From: Lethocerus indicus
Taxonomy: Eukaryota; Arthropoda; Insecta; Hemiptera; Belostomatidae
Direction: 5' to 3'
Assembly: GCA_019843655.1 (NCBI GenBank)
Contig: JACDQD010000102.1
Coordinates: 1,621,501 to 1,685,500 of the forward strand
Length of the DNA: 64,000 nt
The notes beneath the pieces were generated by a model. The model ran no database searches and had not been told where the DNA came from. It saw only the letters and a list, made by a program, of their open reading frames with translations. Of this stretch, positions 11,741 to 24,552 are shown piece after piece. The translations under genes and the position numbers were made by a program. Positions within the stretch are counted from its first letter, which is position 1. Each line of letters starts with the position of its first letter.

Positions 11741-14700
11741 TTATGAATGGCAGTAATGCGATTCAATATTCCTTCCTGTTGAATTCGGGCCTGCAGTAAA
11801 AGCCGGCGGGGAGCTATTCCCCTTTGGCCGGGCTAAACCGCCCCTACTTACCCTTTTACGACGCATTCAAAATACGAAGCGTGGGGTTTGTCAAACTGAC
11901 TTGTGAAATGTATTTGTCCCCTGAATAAGTCAAAAGTAGAGGTCGAACTTCTTTCTCTAATCTTTCATCCTGACGTGTTTTACCGTGGATCGATGACTTT
12001 CGGATATCGTTATAAATATTTTATATGTACTTACGATAGCGGTAGATAAAGAAGCGCGACAATTACTGCTTTTTTAATTGCTCCGACAATATTTCGATCG
12101 CGCTGTTTCCATTAATTACTGCGACAACGGACAATTAATTACGCATTAAGTCGGAAGAAAGAACAGTGGCGAACTCCGAGAAATTTAAATTACGCTTTAC
12201 CGCTTCATTAATATGGATAGGGCCGTGGGAGGGGGTTTTGTTAAACGGGGCCGAACGGAGAAGCGAAGCAAATATTTTAATTTGCATTTTGAATACTAAT
12301 TAAGTTTGTTTTTTTAATGAAATAAATAAAAGAGTCCACGTTCAGTTTACCAGTTCGGGGGTGGCCATGGCTAATGGCCAAGTTCTTATTGCTTGAAAAA
12401 AAGTAACAAGGAGAACATTTTCTTTATACCTAAGGGGGTGGAATACGGGCCGGATCTTTCACTCTTTTGTTTTAATTCCTCTAATACGGAATCAGAACTT
12501 ATCCATTTCTCTGAGATGAGAAAATAACGCCACGGTGTCCGTTTCGATTAAAATGGTTCGCCGTACCCTCCCTCTCAACCCACGGCAAAGGTCAAAAGTT
12601 CACCCGGGTAATGTCATCAGGGAAATGTAAACACGGGCTCAAATTACACCGCGACCGAGCAACAACGTCGGTGATTATTACATCGTTCCTGCTGATGTAA
12701 CCAGTGTTCTTTCTTAATCGTTCCCAATATTCGGCGCAAACATTATTTTGCGGCTTAAAAACACCGATTGATTATTGATTAAATTATTGAATTGACAGTG
12801 CGGTACTAACACATTCTGTGCTTACGAATATGAGATCAATTATGGATGGAGGAATTTCAAATTACCTGTTTGTCAATTCTCTAAATTGAAATCGCTAAGT
12901 TTGAACTGCAGAGCTTGCTTGACCGGCGTGTCAATGGCGCTTAACTGGATATATATAGCCAACTGTAGTAATTCTAAGGGAGACGGCGCAATTGGGCCAC
13001 TACATGGTTTCGAGTCGGACCAATAAATTCTGAAACTGTGTATCAACTGGGAAGGAACTGGCCGACAGTTCATTTCCTCCGATCTGGATTTAAAGCCGTT
13101 GTATAATATCTAGTATCGATTACGGATGTATAACTGACAGAAATCAATGCTTATTGAATTGATTTTCCACAATACATTGTCACAATTTTAAAGGATGTTA
13201 GCAAGAGCTAACATTTTTAGTTTTTACAGTTAAATATTTCGAAGTTTATTTATGCACTTATACGTTAGTTTACATTTATATGGATAATACCGTTTCAATG
13301 GTTAATTTAAAGAAAACTTAGTATCCCGAATGCCAGTTAGTGCCCAAGGTTAAAAATATAGGTGAGCCGGTGCGAGGGGGCTAATTGGAAGAAGCCCGCC
13401 TAAAGTCCAAGCCGTGAAAACGTGTAGTGAAAACCAGTAGTCTCCTACCCGGGGATTTGGGAAGCCGAATTAAGGATAGGCTCGGTGGCGGCTCAAATAG
13501 CACGTAACGATTACGCGGTAAAAATATACACGCAGGGGATAGAACAAAGTGTATTTGAACGATTTTCAGCCAGTAAAAAGTTACCCATTCTCTCAATGGG
13601 ACGCGCAAAACTGTCAATATACCAGCAACTGTTATTAATTAACGGATAATGTAATCAATGAGTAAATAAATTTCCTGGTTCCGAAGGTGGGCTATTATTC
13701 AATTGATGTAATACTTTAGACAAATAAGTGTAATTAATCAAATATTTCAGTGGAACCTGTTCAATTATTTATTCGCATGTAATATTTAGATTCGAGCACT
13801 CACGCTCGTTCCATATTATTATTATCCAGAAACGACAGTCGAGAATCTTGTAATAATAAACATTAAGTGTGATGATAACTGGATATATGCTTGTGTACGT
13901 AACGAAACTTCTGATTATAGGGGGCAAAGAAAACTCAAATAAAAAAGTAGTTTACGTTGAGAAAGCAGCCAATTTTACTTCACTCAACTTCAAGTAAAGT
14001 CATTATCTTATGCTGTTTCAGGAAATCATAACAACGTGTAATGAAACTATGAAAGCACTCACATAAAACGAGAGAACAGAATAACCTACAACCGTGTAAT
14101 AGCAATTCAGAACCGTTCTGCCAAATTATTTAAAAATAAAAATAATTAATTAAAATTCAATTACATCAAGAACAGGGGGATGTTTAAAAGCTGTAGTTGA
14201 GGTTAATTATTATAGGACACTTTTAATATAACATGAGACCTGATAGGGAGTAGCATAATATTGTTGACATAACTAAAAGTAAACACATATTACAGACTAT
14301 ACAGGATTAGTGAAAAAAAGTACAGGGTCAGGTTAAATGTGTATAACTTTGCAATGTAAAAAAAAATTCTTGGAAAAAATATCGCCTATAGGCAGGGCCT
14401 ATTTTTTGGGCTCTCTATTTTTGCCGCACGTTTACATTGGTGGCCTCAGTTTTAAAGAGCGGGAAGGGGTCAGACTGTTTGCGCCACCCTCGCAAAGTGA
14501 GGAGGGGCGGCGGAGAACAAGCCCCTCGTGTCCTTGGCCGCCCCCCGCTGCCGCCGCCCCCACTGCCGCCCCCGACACTCAAGAGGCACCCAGCGAAGGG
14601 CAAATAATAGCCGGGATACTGTCTAGTGCTCGGCACTGAGACAGTCTGACCTACATCCCCACAATGCCCTCCTCCACCTCCACGCCGCCCCTCCCCTTCC

Positions 14701-16690
14701 GAACTGCTCGCAATTGTTCGCGGCCTTCGGTAGCGGAACAATCAAAATTAATTATTTTTCTATAATGGAACCGGGCTTTTTAATTGAGGCAATTGGCGGC
14801 TAGTGTCCAATAATTATTCTAGAATCATCTGAGTATATGTACGGAGCGGAAAAAATCTGGACTTCCGCTTTATAAAGAGTTCAAATCCAGGAAGACTAGC
14901 CAATATTTGTATGCTCCTAATAGGTCTGCCATATACATGAAGGTACCATTCATTTAATATTTTGTTTGGCTCTTTAAAAATGATTATTGCAACACTAACT
15001 TTCTAATTCTAACGTAATCAACTCAATTTATTCATGAGGTATAAAATCATAAAATAGCTTGAAAACGCGTTTATCATAGTTATTCCAACAACACCTATCT
15101 CTTATTTATTATTCTAATCGCTTCATGTTAAAATTGAATGATTTGGCAAAGGATTTCACCCCTGCGCACTGCATGAATGTCCCTCCGAAATTATGGCTAA
15201 CTAAATAATTATTTTCTCTGAAACCATCTTTCGCTTCTTTTATACACCAATTATTCCAGTTCGATGCATAAGGGTAAATGGTATTAGAGCGCTAAAATAA
15301 TCCCTGGAAACGGTTGTTCGTAACAGAGTACGAAAGTGCGCGAACTGCAACGAAATCCGTTCTAGTATCATCCCATAACTTTGTGCCTTATTGTCACACG
15401 TCAACACTCGCGAAAATGGGATATTGTACGAGACCGCGGGGTCATTTTCACCGGTCCGACCGGCAATTTCTGAATCCGGAGTCCGGGTTTCTGAATAGTT
15501 TCGGTCCGTGGCGAACCCCCGAGCGCTCCCCGGTAGTTACAGCTTCGGGGCAATAAAAGGAATGAGAGGAAAGCGATCGCGGCGGATCGGGGGCGGCCCT
15601 AAAACCTAGCGGGGGGATAGGGCACGTAGCGCTCGTTTACGGCGGGCCGGAGGGGGACCCGATATTTATGTGACGTTCGGAAACGGGACCTGGGCCGGGG
15701 GAAAAATCTATCCCGTTTTTCCCGTTGCTGGAAAAACCCCGGCCTTTATTTTTCCGAGCGCGTGATATATAGGAGGCCGGAATCGCGTTTCCCCCCCCCC
15801 GCCAGCTACCCTACGAGCACATAACTGCCTTCCCCTACCTTTGTTCCTCCGCGAGGCAACGATCTCAGGCGTGATATATACAGTTTTATTATCGGAATTC
15901 AAGCGAAAAAACGGCAGCGGATTAATCTCCGCGGGGACGATAAGCGGGCCTATTTGTATGTAGCGTCATTAAACAACAAGACGGATTGGTTGGAAAAAAA
16001 TTGAATATGACGAAGTGGGAGAGATTTTTACCGTTAAAATTTAATAAGATGAATTCAATCACAGGAATATATTAATGAATTAAATAGATATGTTTTCTAC
16101 ATCCTACGGTTAGCTCATTCATTATAGAATTAATGTTCCGGAATTCAAATAAGAATTATGTTTTGAAAATTTTATATTATCGCTAAGTATCAGACATTAA
16201 TTTCTAATCCCTGCCTAAATCACTCAATTTCATCGCAATCATCGTATTATTCAAGAGTAATGTTACAATAGTACATGTTAGGGTTCAAATATTCAGTATC
16301 GGGTATTCTTATCACGGTATCTTTTAGACCACATGCGTAAGATATGCCAAGTAATAATCTCATTTCATAATTCGTCTATATTATTTAAATTTCAAATAAC
16401 TACATAGTCTATTAAGGCACTATTAAGTACTTTCTAACCTAGGGTTAACCTAAGAATTAAAAAAATATCATTATTTAAATCCGTTCAGTTGAATTGGGAA
16501 CACCGATTTCCTCCCTTACTTATATTTGTGAATATGTCCTACGATTGGAAGCACTCGAGTAAAGTGTCAAAAGTTACGGTGAAAATATTGTGGCGAAAAC
16601 AGGTCGAGAGAAATTGTCAAAATGAACAGGCGCCTCTCATTTTTTCCGAGGGGATCTATTAATTAAAGTCGTGTGACCAGTTTAAAACGC

Positions 16691-16708
16691 AGCTATATTA
16701 ATATAGCT
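16691..16708. repeat. Perfect 18-bp palindrome
   Basis: AGCTATATTAATATAGCT reads the same on both strands. It sits in otherwise unremarkable AT-rich sequence just before a GC-rich stretch. It may be a dimeric protein site or a chance palindrome. Confidence 0.6.
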
Positions 16709-19392
16709 GGCTTCGGTCGGCGGCGGTTAGGCCATCGGGCACTTTATTATCCCGGAAAAACGGGCCCCGACTTTTGAAGTTCGAAGCCCCCAAATTCAAT
16801 TTTATGCAGATATCGGCGGAATTGAGATGGGCCCTCGTCCGATATTAAAACCGCTTAATTGAGGTTTGCCCAAGCCAGGGGGGGAGCTGAATTTCATAAC
16901 ACCTCTCTGCCAGTTTCTGAGCCCGGTGGTCACAGTCGGGGTGTAACGTGGAAATATTGGATTGCGGGAAGCGTAAAAGCCACTTATACAGGAGAGTCAT
17001 AAAATTTAATGACATCAGCCTATGGTGTATCGGAATGCCCTAGTTTAATTTTTTAACCTTTTTATAGTAGATAAAATAACATATTTTCTGCAAAGTAATG
17101 CTGTGTTGTTAATATTATCGCGGAAATATTCATTTTTCTATAGAAAAGAACTGAGATATTTTTTCATTTTGTAATATTTCTTTGGTGCCTTTAAGTCGAT
17201 TTAATTTCTACAAGCACTCAAATTACAAATTCGAACTTCAGCTATAATAGTGTATGCACTATTATATACAGATATTATACTGAATACTGGTAGTCAGATA
17301 TTTGGAAAAAAACATTCTATCAAAATATGAATATATACCGTATATTATTTCCATAGAAAAGCGGTTCCTAAACTTGTAAACTGAAAAATTCAATTTTCCT
17401 GTTTTCATGCCTATCTTTTTATTTCTCGAGTACTTGATATGCTGATATCGATACGGTGATATACTCATAAATGAGTATGTCATAAATAATATACTCGTAT
17501 TATATTTTTCAATAATATCAGCAAACTTTGTGGTCTGTAAAAGCGATATTACAGATATAGAGGTGTCTCTTCTGTAAAATGAAAACCGTATATCTTGGAG
17601 TCGAAAATATTTATGATCCCCCAGGATATTATTGTGCGGGTCTGATGGAGGAAATGTAATATGTGATATATTCGGGTCGCAAATATATCTTTGCTTTTAT
17701 GAATTTAAACACCCATTGCTACAACATATGCCGTACGGATATTTCCGCACGGAATGTTTCTAGAATTTATTATTTCCGGGGGGATGAAAGTCGGAAAGGA
17801 ATCGATGGCGATGACGTTAGGGCAAATGTGTCGGTGATAGCTAAGCGAGTCATACCTGTAGGGGCCCTGATTCCTGGAACGGCTGGAATGAGACCAGTGT
17901 GTTCAATGGCCGTTCTGGAAGAAGGGGGGAAACTCCCTTCGCACTGTTTAAAAAAATGAGACTGAATTTACGACAGCGTGCGACACAGTGCCCCGTCTCA
18001 GTTTCAATTCGCGCCACTTTCGGCAGCAATATTTCACGGAGACCTTTACAATACGAAACCGCGTAGACGCGTCAATGGGCGTGGATTCGTCGATAAAATT
18101 AAAAAATACAGTGTAATTTGGGCCACCTGTTAAGCGGGGCGTCCGTCTATTTGGGACGGAGAACAGAACCTAATCTAAAAAACGGACCCAGTTTCCTTCG
18201 CTTAATTGGGCCAACATCCTGTTTATCTTGAAACAGGTGAAAAAATGCCGCGTGGGGACCGGGGGAGGGATCAGAATTCATCTTTATTTATCCCCATGAT
18301 ACGTAAAGATCATTTCTAAAACAATATGGGAAATTTGATTGAGTAGAAAGTTTTTGAGTAGAAATATTCGTGTAATGGTTAAACCTGCAAGTGCAGTGGG
18401 ATGAATAAAAAGAAACACGTATTCTGTCCAGCAATTAGTAAACTACAGAAATAAGAATCTACGCTTAGCTAACTCCTGTTCCGAGGTATCCATTTAATGT
18501 AGTTTCCAACTAACTTTCGCTTGTGCTTCGTGCGCTCCGCGTTTTCCCTCAGGAAAAATGACAATTCTGCCACAGCAGGTTGAAATCTTAATTGGGTGTG
18601 CGTGTTGTGACAATTTATGGATTTGCGGTCATACAATAATATATAATAATTAATAATTCTTCTTTTTTAATTATATGTTAATTAATTAATTCCCATGATG
18701 TAAGGATGTGAGTGGGCAATTCTCAGGAATCATATACTCTCTCTACGTTATTTAGAATTCGTAGCGTCGTTTTTCCGAAATGTACAAAAGCGGATTACAG
18801 TATCTAAGCTTCTTATGTATCTTGGACAATTTAGCGTAATGTAGAGCTGTTTCAAACTTGAGAGAAAAGTCCCTTAACAATCGGCCCGAAAACATCCAAT
18901 ATTTTCATGACGAAATTATAACTCAACTTTGCACAACTAAAAATAATGATTGGACAGAACAGAAGGGCTCCTGAATACGATAGCAGTTTTGCCCTAGAAA
19001 TATATTTGTTATGCCGACCCTTTTTTAGAATACCATTGTACTACAATACAGGACCGATAGGCAGGACTGCTTCATCTGCAGTAATCGGGCGGAATCTATA
19101 TTAGTGGTGGAATGCTATAGTGAGAATGCCGAGAAGCTGAAGATGAAACAAGCGTGTGAAGAGATAATTCGCAATTCGAGTTCCGGCGCTCGAGATGTAA
19201 CAAGAAGTTTGTTTGGTGGAGTGCGGAGTCCGTTTAAGGTCAGTGATTTTGCGAGGCGGCAAAATGTCCGTCCTCTGGCCGCCAGTTTCGTGAGCTGGCA
19301 GCGAATGTTAATCGGGGGAAACGTCTGCGGGGACGGTACGGCCACGAGGAATGCGGACCGGCTGGAGTTCACGCGGATATCCTGCCCCAGTG

Positions 19393-19434
19393 CTCCTCCA
19401 CCTCCTCCTCCTCCTCCTCCTCCTCCTCCACTTC
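19393..19434 (+). repeat. CCT trinucleotide microsatellite
   Basis: The core at 19401-19429 is almost ten uninterrupted CCT units, flanked by imperfect CTC/CCA units. It produces an artificial polyproline run in one forward frame. The length is likely polymorphic. Confidence 0.9.
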
Positions 19435-20159
19435 ATGCCCGATCACTCCGTATAATAGATAATACGATACCGGAAGTGGGGCGCACGCACGCTCCACACA
19501 CGGCGGGCCCTCATGCGCCCACACGTGGGTAACCACCACCTAACCGAGGATCGCTTCCACCTGCCCCTCTCTCCGGTCCCGAACTTCGATAACCGCATCA
19601 GAATCCTAATAGACTCCCGGGTATTAGGTACTAACTATTCCAAACTACCTTATCTGTACTTCTAAGAATTAGGTACTTAACGTAACCTAAAATAGTGAAA
19701 TAAAATAGTCAGTGATAAATGAATGAGTACTGACTAGTAATTATTTACCTACGGCATAACTCGCGCTTTATACTGAAATAAAAGTATCGATTTTGTTGTT
19801 ACAGGATTACAACTGGAAAATAGTATCAGAGGAGCAAGGGTTGCAGAGTGTAGCACTATAAATAATAAGGTACGACCGCAGCTCGAGTTCTAACCACGAT
19901 TTCAATAATCGTCGGATCCCGGTGTACCGCAGTTATATTAAAGCGTAAATTACTCCGATATTCACTTAATAAATCCACTTTATTTCCATTAAGATATAAA
20001 TCCGCTAACAACATCCTACCGCAGTCCTTTACTGAATATAAATGGGCGAATATATATTTAAATTTAAAAATAACATTTTCTCCATTGTTTGAGATTTATT
20101 CGAACAACCCCCGTCTTTTTTGTCCTAATACTGTTTGCATACAGCCGAGTTACAAAAGC

Positions 20160-20600
20160 CGGCCCTATAATTGAGGCAATAAATCGATAGGCGGCAGATT
20201 CCCTATTTTCGCCCTCCCATCACCCGCGCCCTTTCCAGCCCCCTTTGTCCGTGGTGGCTCCCCCCCTTCCCGGATTAGGTTTGCAAAATAAGTTAAAGCG
20301 GCCGTGTTGTTAGCGTTCCCGTTTAATTGGTTCGGGGGTTGGTGTGGGAGGGAGGGGGAGGTTTGGAGAGGGGAGAAGGCAGAATCGTTATCGGGGATTT
20401 AAAAGGGGACCCAAAGGAAGGGGTGGATATGCCGGGGTCGTCGCCCCCTGGAGCAGAGGGTAGTTCATCCGCCCGGCCGAGATACGCCGTTTCCTCTCTC
20501 AGGTGTTTCCAACCGACCTTTGTTCGACAGCGTATCCTCCCATTCTTGAACCCCCATCGAGGAAATGGCATATTCCAACAATGATTCCCCCCCCAATCCA
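20160..20600. other. GC-rich island with purine-rich G tracts
   Basis: A GC-rich block with C runs before 20270 and G runs after 20330. It holds a possible G-quadruplex at 20334-20358. Overlapping frames on both strands show no domain. Confidence 0.4.
20334..20358 (+). other. Possible G-quadruplex motif
   Basis: Four tracts of at least three G are separated by loops of 7, 1 and 1 nt: G5 at 20334-20338, G3 at 20346-20348, G3 at 20350-20352 and G5 at 20354-20358. This meets the usual G3+N1-7 rule. Formation in the cell is unknown. Confidence 0.55.
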
Positions 20601-23600
20601 ACCCAGGACTCCGAATCTGCTAGGCTCCTCTTCTGTTTAGTAACATTCACTCCGTATAGCGACATTCTTGTCTCCTGATTCGGTATTAACGAAACTAGAT
20701 AGTTTCACTATGCATTTTTGACACGAGTTATATACTTGATATGAATAAAACCTCAGAACGGTGTCATAGGAACCGGCATACTTGTGGGTTCATCAGCCAC
20801 CAGAGCCCACCTATTAATTAGCTGCGAATGAGGGCGAAAAAGAACACGAAACAAGTGAATAATCTAAAACCACAATTTTGAACACAAGGACCGAGTATTG
20901 GATGTGATTTTTTCTACATGATCACTCTTTAGAAGTCTACATTTTTATTGATGCGAATGAGTCGCCAGTTAAATGATTGCACCCATTTTAGTTGCACTGC
21001 GGAATTACAGTTACTAATCAGAAACTACTAAAGAAATAAAAATGGTTTTCAAGAGAATAATGTTTGAATTTTTGGAGTCCAAGCTCAGGGAATAGGGGGT
21101 TAACATCCGCCCTAATATTTACTGACCGCCACTGTAAAATTCTCTCGAGTGTCCACATAAATTTTTACGGCCTCTAGAATCGGACGGACCATAGATCACT
21201 GGCGTACACCGATCCGGACTGCTCGCCGAATGGAACCGACAGGAACGAGTATATCTAAAATTATAATACCTGTCGATCCGCCTTGTTGTCAAAAAGTGTG
21301 ACAAATGCAAAAAGGATTGCCGGTGGAATTGAGGTTCCCTTTTAGGGTCGGGCGGTCGGCTCGGCGGGGACACCTGGCAGAGCTTTGTCAGCCGCATCCC
21401 CAGGTAACCCGGGGCACCTTTCAAGACGTCCCCGGAGGACCGGACACGGTAACAGCCCATTGTAACACGAGTCTTGTCAGCCCTGGCCAAGGTGAATGGC
21501 GAAAAAGTTAAAGCCGCCAATAATGAATGGGCCGGAGGAATGCGAAGAACCGCTTCTCCGTCGCATGAATGACGTTTATGGGGGCGGCAGCTCTCGGCAT
21601 TGTGCTTTTACACTTTTTCCACAATTGAAACTCGGGAGTGTTCCACTTTCGAGGTGAACGGGACGAAAATATTGAGCGTAAAGTTCATTGGTCCTAACTG
21701 CCAAATTCACTTGAGCCAACCGACTCGGAGTTATTAAAATTTCTACAATGACTCTTATCCTGATACGAGCTACAGATGCCGCTTGTACGATATTTCGAAA
21801 AAATTGTTGTCTCACTGTAGAGAGTCATACAGAAAAATCTATAATCACTGACAAAATCGATGACTGGTACATTTTCGGATGACTAGAGCAGTGTGCCTAC
21901 TGAGAAAATCGAATTGCTGTTCGGTTTAATCTCGGCGGGAGCATAATAATTTAGCTGCGCGATTATAGTGGAGGCCTGGCGGGGGTGGGCGGTAATTAAA
22001 GATTAAATCTAGTGTTAAATAAGCCGGGCATTGCAGAAGGGAAAGGTCAGCTCCCCTTAGGGCCTAGAAACACGACACCCTGTCAACCTGCCGGTCTCGT
22101 CCCCAACGCCTATTTCATTAAAAAGAAACTTCATAATTTGCCTGAGAGAAAACATTTAGAGACTGAGAATGCGAGCAATTTCTCAGTCCTTAAAAATCTC
22201 TGACCCGAAGTAACTAATTGCTCTTTTTTTAGTCAAATTATAAATGATAATGAATCCCCCTGAATATCCAACAGATGATGTTTATCATTGAATTTGGGGT
22301 GCTGGAAACTATAGAAGAAGGAAATTAATACACTACGTCCCGAAACAACTTAATTAAAAGTTCTTGTTTCTATTCTTGAAAGAATTAGATGGGGGTTTTA
22401 TCAGGGTTTGTTCCAGTCCAGATTAATTCATAGACGAGACAATATTGACATTAAAATAATTATATAAATAGAAACAGATAGAAGTACTAAACATACATAC
22501 ATTTTCATAATGATTTGGCGTACAACACATCTACACACATTTATCACAAAACATAGCAGAATATTTTGTAATTGCTCTGTCGCCTTTAAATAAAATTGAA
22601 TATATAACTCTTAACACTTGTATTCCTTTAACTGACATTACCCAACGAAAAAGTGATTTTCAGCCTACAGTGTTTTTTGAAGCAAGAACTTCTTTAATGA
22701 GAAAGGGATTCTGCACTTGCACGCTATGGGGCAAGTATTACACGATTTTTTTGACTGGTCTTTCTTATGTGCACTGAAGGATTATATTCTGATTGAAGTT
22801 TTACGAAAAAATACACTCAATGCGTACGAATAGACAAGAACGTTAAATGGACACTAATGAGAAATCTAATGAAAAGAGATATATACAGGTGATCTTATAT
22901 AGAGAAATATATAGCGATTATAATGTGTCTTTGATGAATGAATTTGATAACCGGAATATATTTCTAGTACACTTTTCGCAGTGCATTAAATGTCGCATGA
23001 AATACAACCTCCTATAAAATAGGAGGAAGTAATTCTTTGGGAAATACTTAGGCTTTATGGTGGATTAAGTGTAAAGCAGTTCCCTTCCTGGCGGGTTTCC
23101 AAGGCCCAGCCTATAAACAACCACTAAAAACCTCGATATAAAATCTATAATGTCGTAGAGAATTAGAGAAGAATGTCCAAATCGTTGTAGAGTTCAATTC
23201 AAAAACTGCCAGTCTGTTCATGCGGTTTTTTTCCGATTTGTTTTTGAATCCTAAATGGCTCTCACGCATATATAATTTGCTTTAATTAAATAATTAGAAA
23301 AATGATTTCATTTTCAAAACGTTTCATTAACACTCTGGCAAGTCCAACCGCGCGATTACTGCGATGGCGAATAGCCGAAACCGTAGCTGCTCAGATTCAA
23401 GTGCCTCGGTTATGTATTCTGCAAGCCTACCCAAATTGATGTATTGCCCTATTGTTATAAACAACCTGCAATCAAAAACTCTATTCATTTGTCGACATTA
23501 TGTTTCCTAAGACCCGTGGCAATAAAACTGTCAAAGTTAAATAGGAGAAAGATCGACCGGCACATCCGCACTCCATTTCTTAAATAATAACTTAAATAAT

Positions 23601-23758
23601 ATGACTTTCAATACGTTCAATCTTTAGCACAGCTGAATTATTGCATTGTAAATCTTTGTGTACTACCCCGTCGTCGATGATAAATCATGTAGTCACCTTG
23701 GAAAATTCATAACGCGAATTTTTAGTTTGCTTTAGCTTCGGAATTCGTGCTTTGTCTA
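20601..23758. other. Gene-free spacer
   Basis: AT-rich apart from a GC-rich patch at about 21310-21600. No gene, RNA or recognisable repeat was seen. Short frames, including one of about 133 codons at 21119-21520 on the minus strand, have no domain. Confidence 0.55.
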
Positions 23759-23845
23759 ACGTGGTCATTCGTATGACTTTTAAACTTTAGAGAAGCTCTA
23801 TCTTCATCCAATTCCGACAGCTTGGTTAATGTAAGAGTGTTCAGT
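23759..23845 (+). repeat. Diverged local duplication, copy A
   Basis: It begins ACGTGGTCATTC and ends with GTTCAGT. The order of matching blocks in copy B (24415-24552) is the same: GTGGTCATTC, ATGACTTT, TTTTAAACTTTAGA, CTTCAT, TTCC-ACAGCTT-GTTAATGTAA and ATTCAGT or GTTCAGT. Copy A is shorter because it lacks the internal segment seen in B. No coding meaning is evident. Confidence 0.75.
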
Positions 23846-23859
23846 AGGGGTGACGATCG

Positions 23860-24180
23860 ACGGTTAGTTTTGTGGTGATGAGCCGGGGACGAGGGCCGAC
23901 GAGAGCGGCGGATTATTGGAAAGGGCGGTATGCCTAGAACGCGGCTGATCGATAGGCCGACCGGCTCGGGAGGTCGTTAGTACTCCCCCCGGGGGGAGGG
24001 GGTGGGTAAACGGGGCAACGGGGGAAATTATACATTCTTGGCCGAACACCAACCCGCGGCGCTACCGACCGATTCATCCGCAACCAGCCGCCGGCCCACC
24101 ATCTCGCTTCTAAACGGGCCTCATGACTCACGACCATATATTACCGCGACAAGGACAATGCGCATTCCTCTTCTTATTCG
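23860..24180. other. GC-rich island between the two duplication copies
   Basis: GC-rich sequence with high CpG, a CCCCCCGGGGGG palindrome at 23985-23996 and the G-tract array at 23991-24024. Short frames on both strands show no domain. Confidence 0.4.
23991..24024 (+). other. Strong G-quadruplex motif with five G tracts
   Basis: G6 (23991-23996), G5 (23998-24002), G3 (24004-24006), G4 (24012-24015) and G5 (24020-24024) are separated by loops of 1, 1, 5 and 4 nt. Five tracts exceed the four needed, so several folds are possible. It directly follows a C6G6 palindrome, so a hairpin could compete. Confidence 0.65.
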
Positions 24181-24414
24181 CAACATCCCCTAGGATTTTC
24201 GCTTCTCTCACTCAACTAGACGTAGAGACAAGACTGGGTATTAATTTCAGAGTCGCGAAAAAGATTTATAAAGACTGTACGCTTATATCATTTTATTAGT
24301 TTTGTCAAAATTGAAAAATAAGGGATAAATTCTAATTGATTAAAGCATTGGATTAAAGCAGTTTGGCCTCATGGGGGTGTACATTTAATTTTAACTTTTG
24401 CAATGAGTTCCCTT

Positions 24415-24552
24415 ACGTGGTCATTCATATGACTTTTTTAGACTTTTAAACTTTAGACAAAGTTTTATCTTCATGCTAAGATTTTCCCCACCGTACCTCG
24501 GACGGACTCGGCCGCCCATTCCAACAGCTTAGTTAATGTAAAAGTATTCAGT
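24415..24552 (+). repeat. Diverged local duplication, copy B with extra segment
   Basis: Same family as 23759-23845, about 650 bp downstream in direct orientation. It carries an additional GC-rich stretch of about 45 nt (roughly 24474-24518) between the TTATCTTCAT block and the CCAACAGCTTAGTTAATGTAA block. It also has a small duplication of the TTTAGACTTTTAAACTTTAGA type. Either B gained the segment or A lost it. Confidence 0.75.

Larger units (their letters stand above)
11741..20159. other. Gene-free spacer with GC-rich islands at 14.5 and 15.5 kb
   Basis: No gene is supported. GC-rich islands lie at about 14455-14730 (C-run rich) and 15410-15850, the latter with a run of ten C at 15791-15800. 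The remainder is AT-rich. An 18-bp perfect palindrome lies at 16691-16708 and a CCT microsatellite at 19.4 kb. The frame at 19104-19532 owes its proline run to that microsatellite and has no other recognisable content. Confidence 0.55.

Noticed and set aside
19104..19532. 142-codon forward frame with a polyproline run
   Set aside because: The proline run is the CCT microsatellite, and the remaining residues match no family I know.
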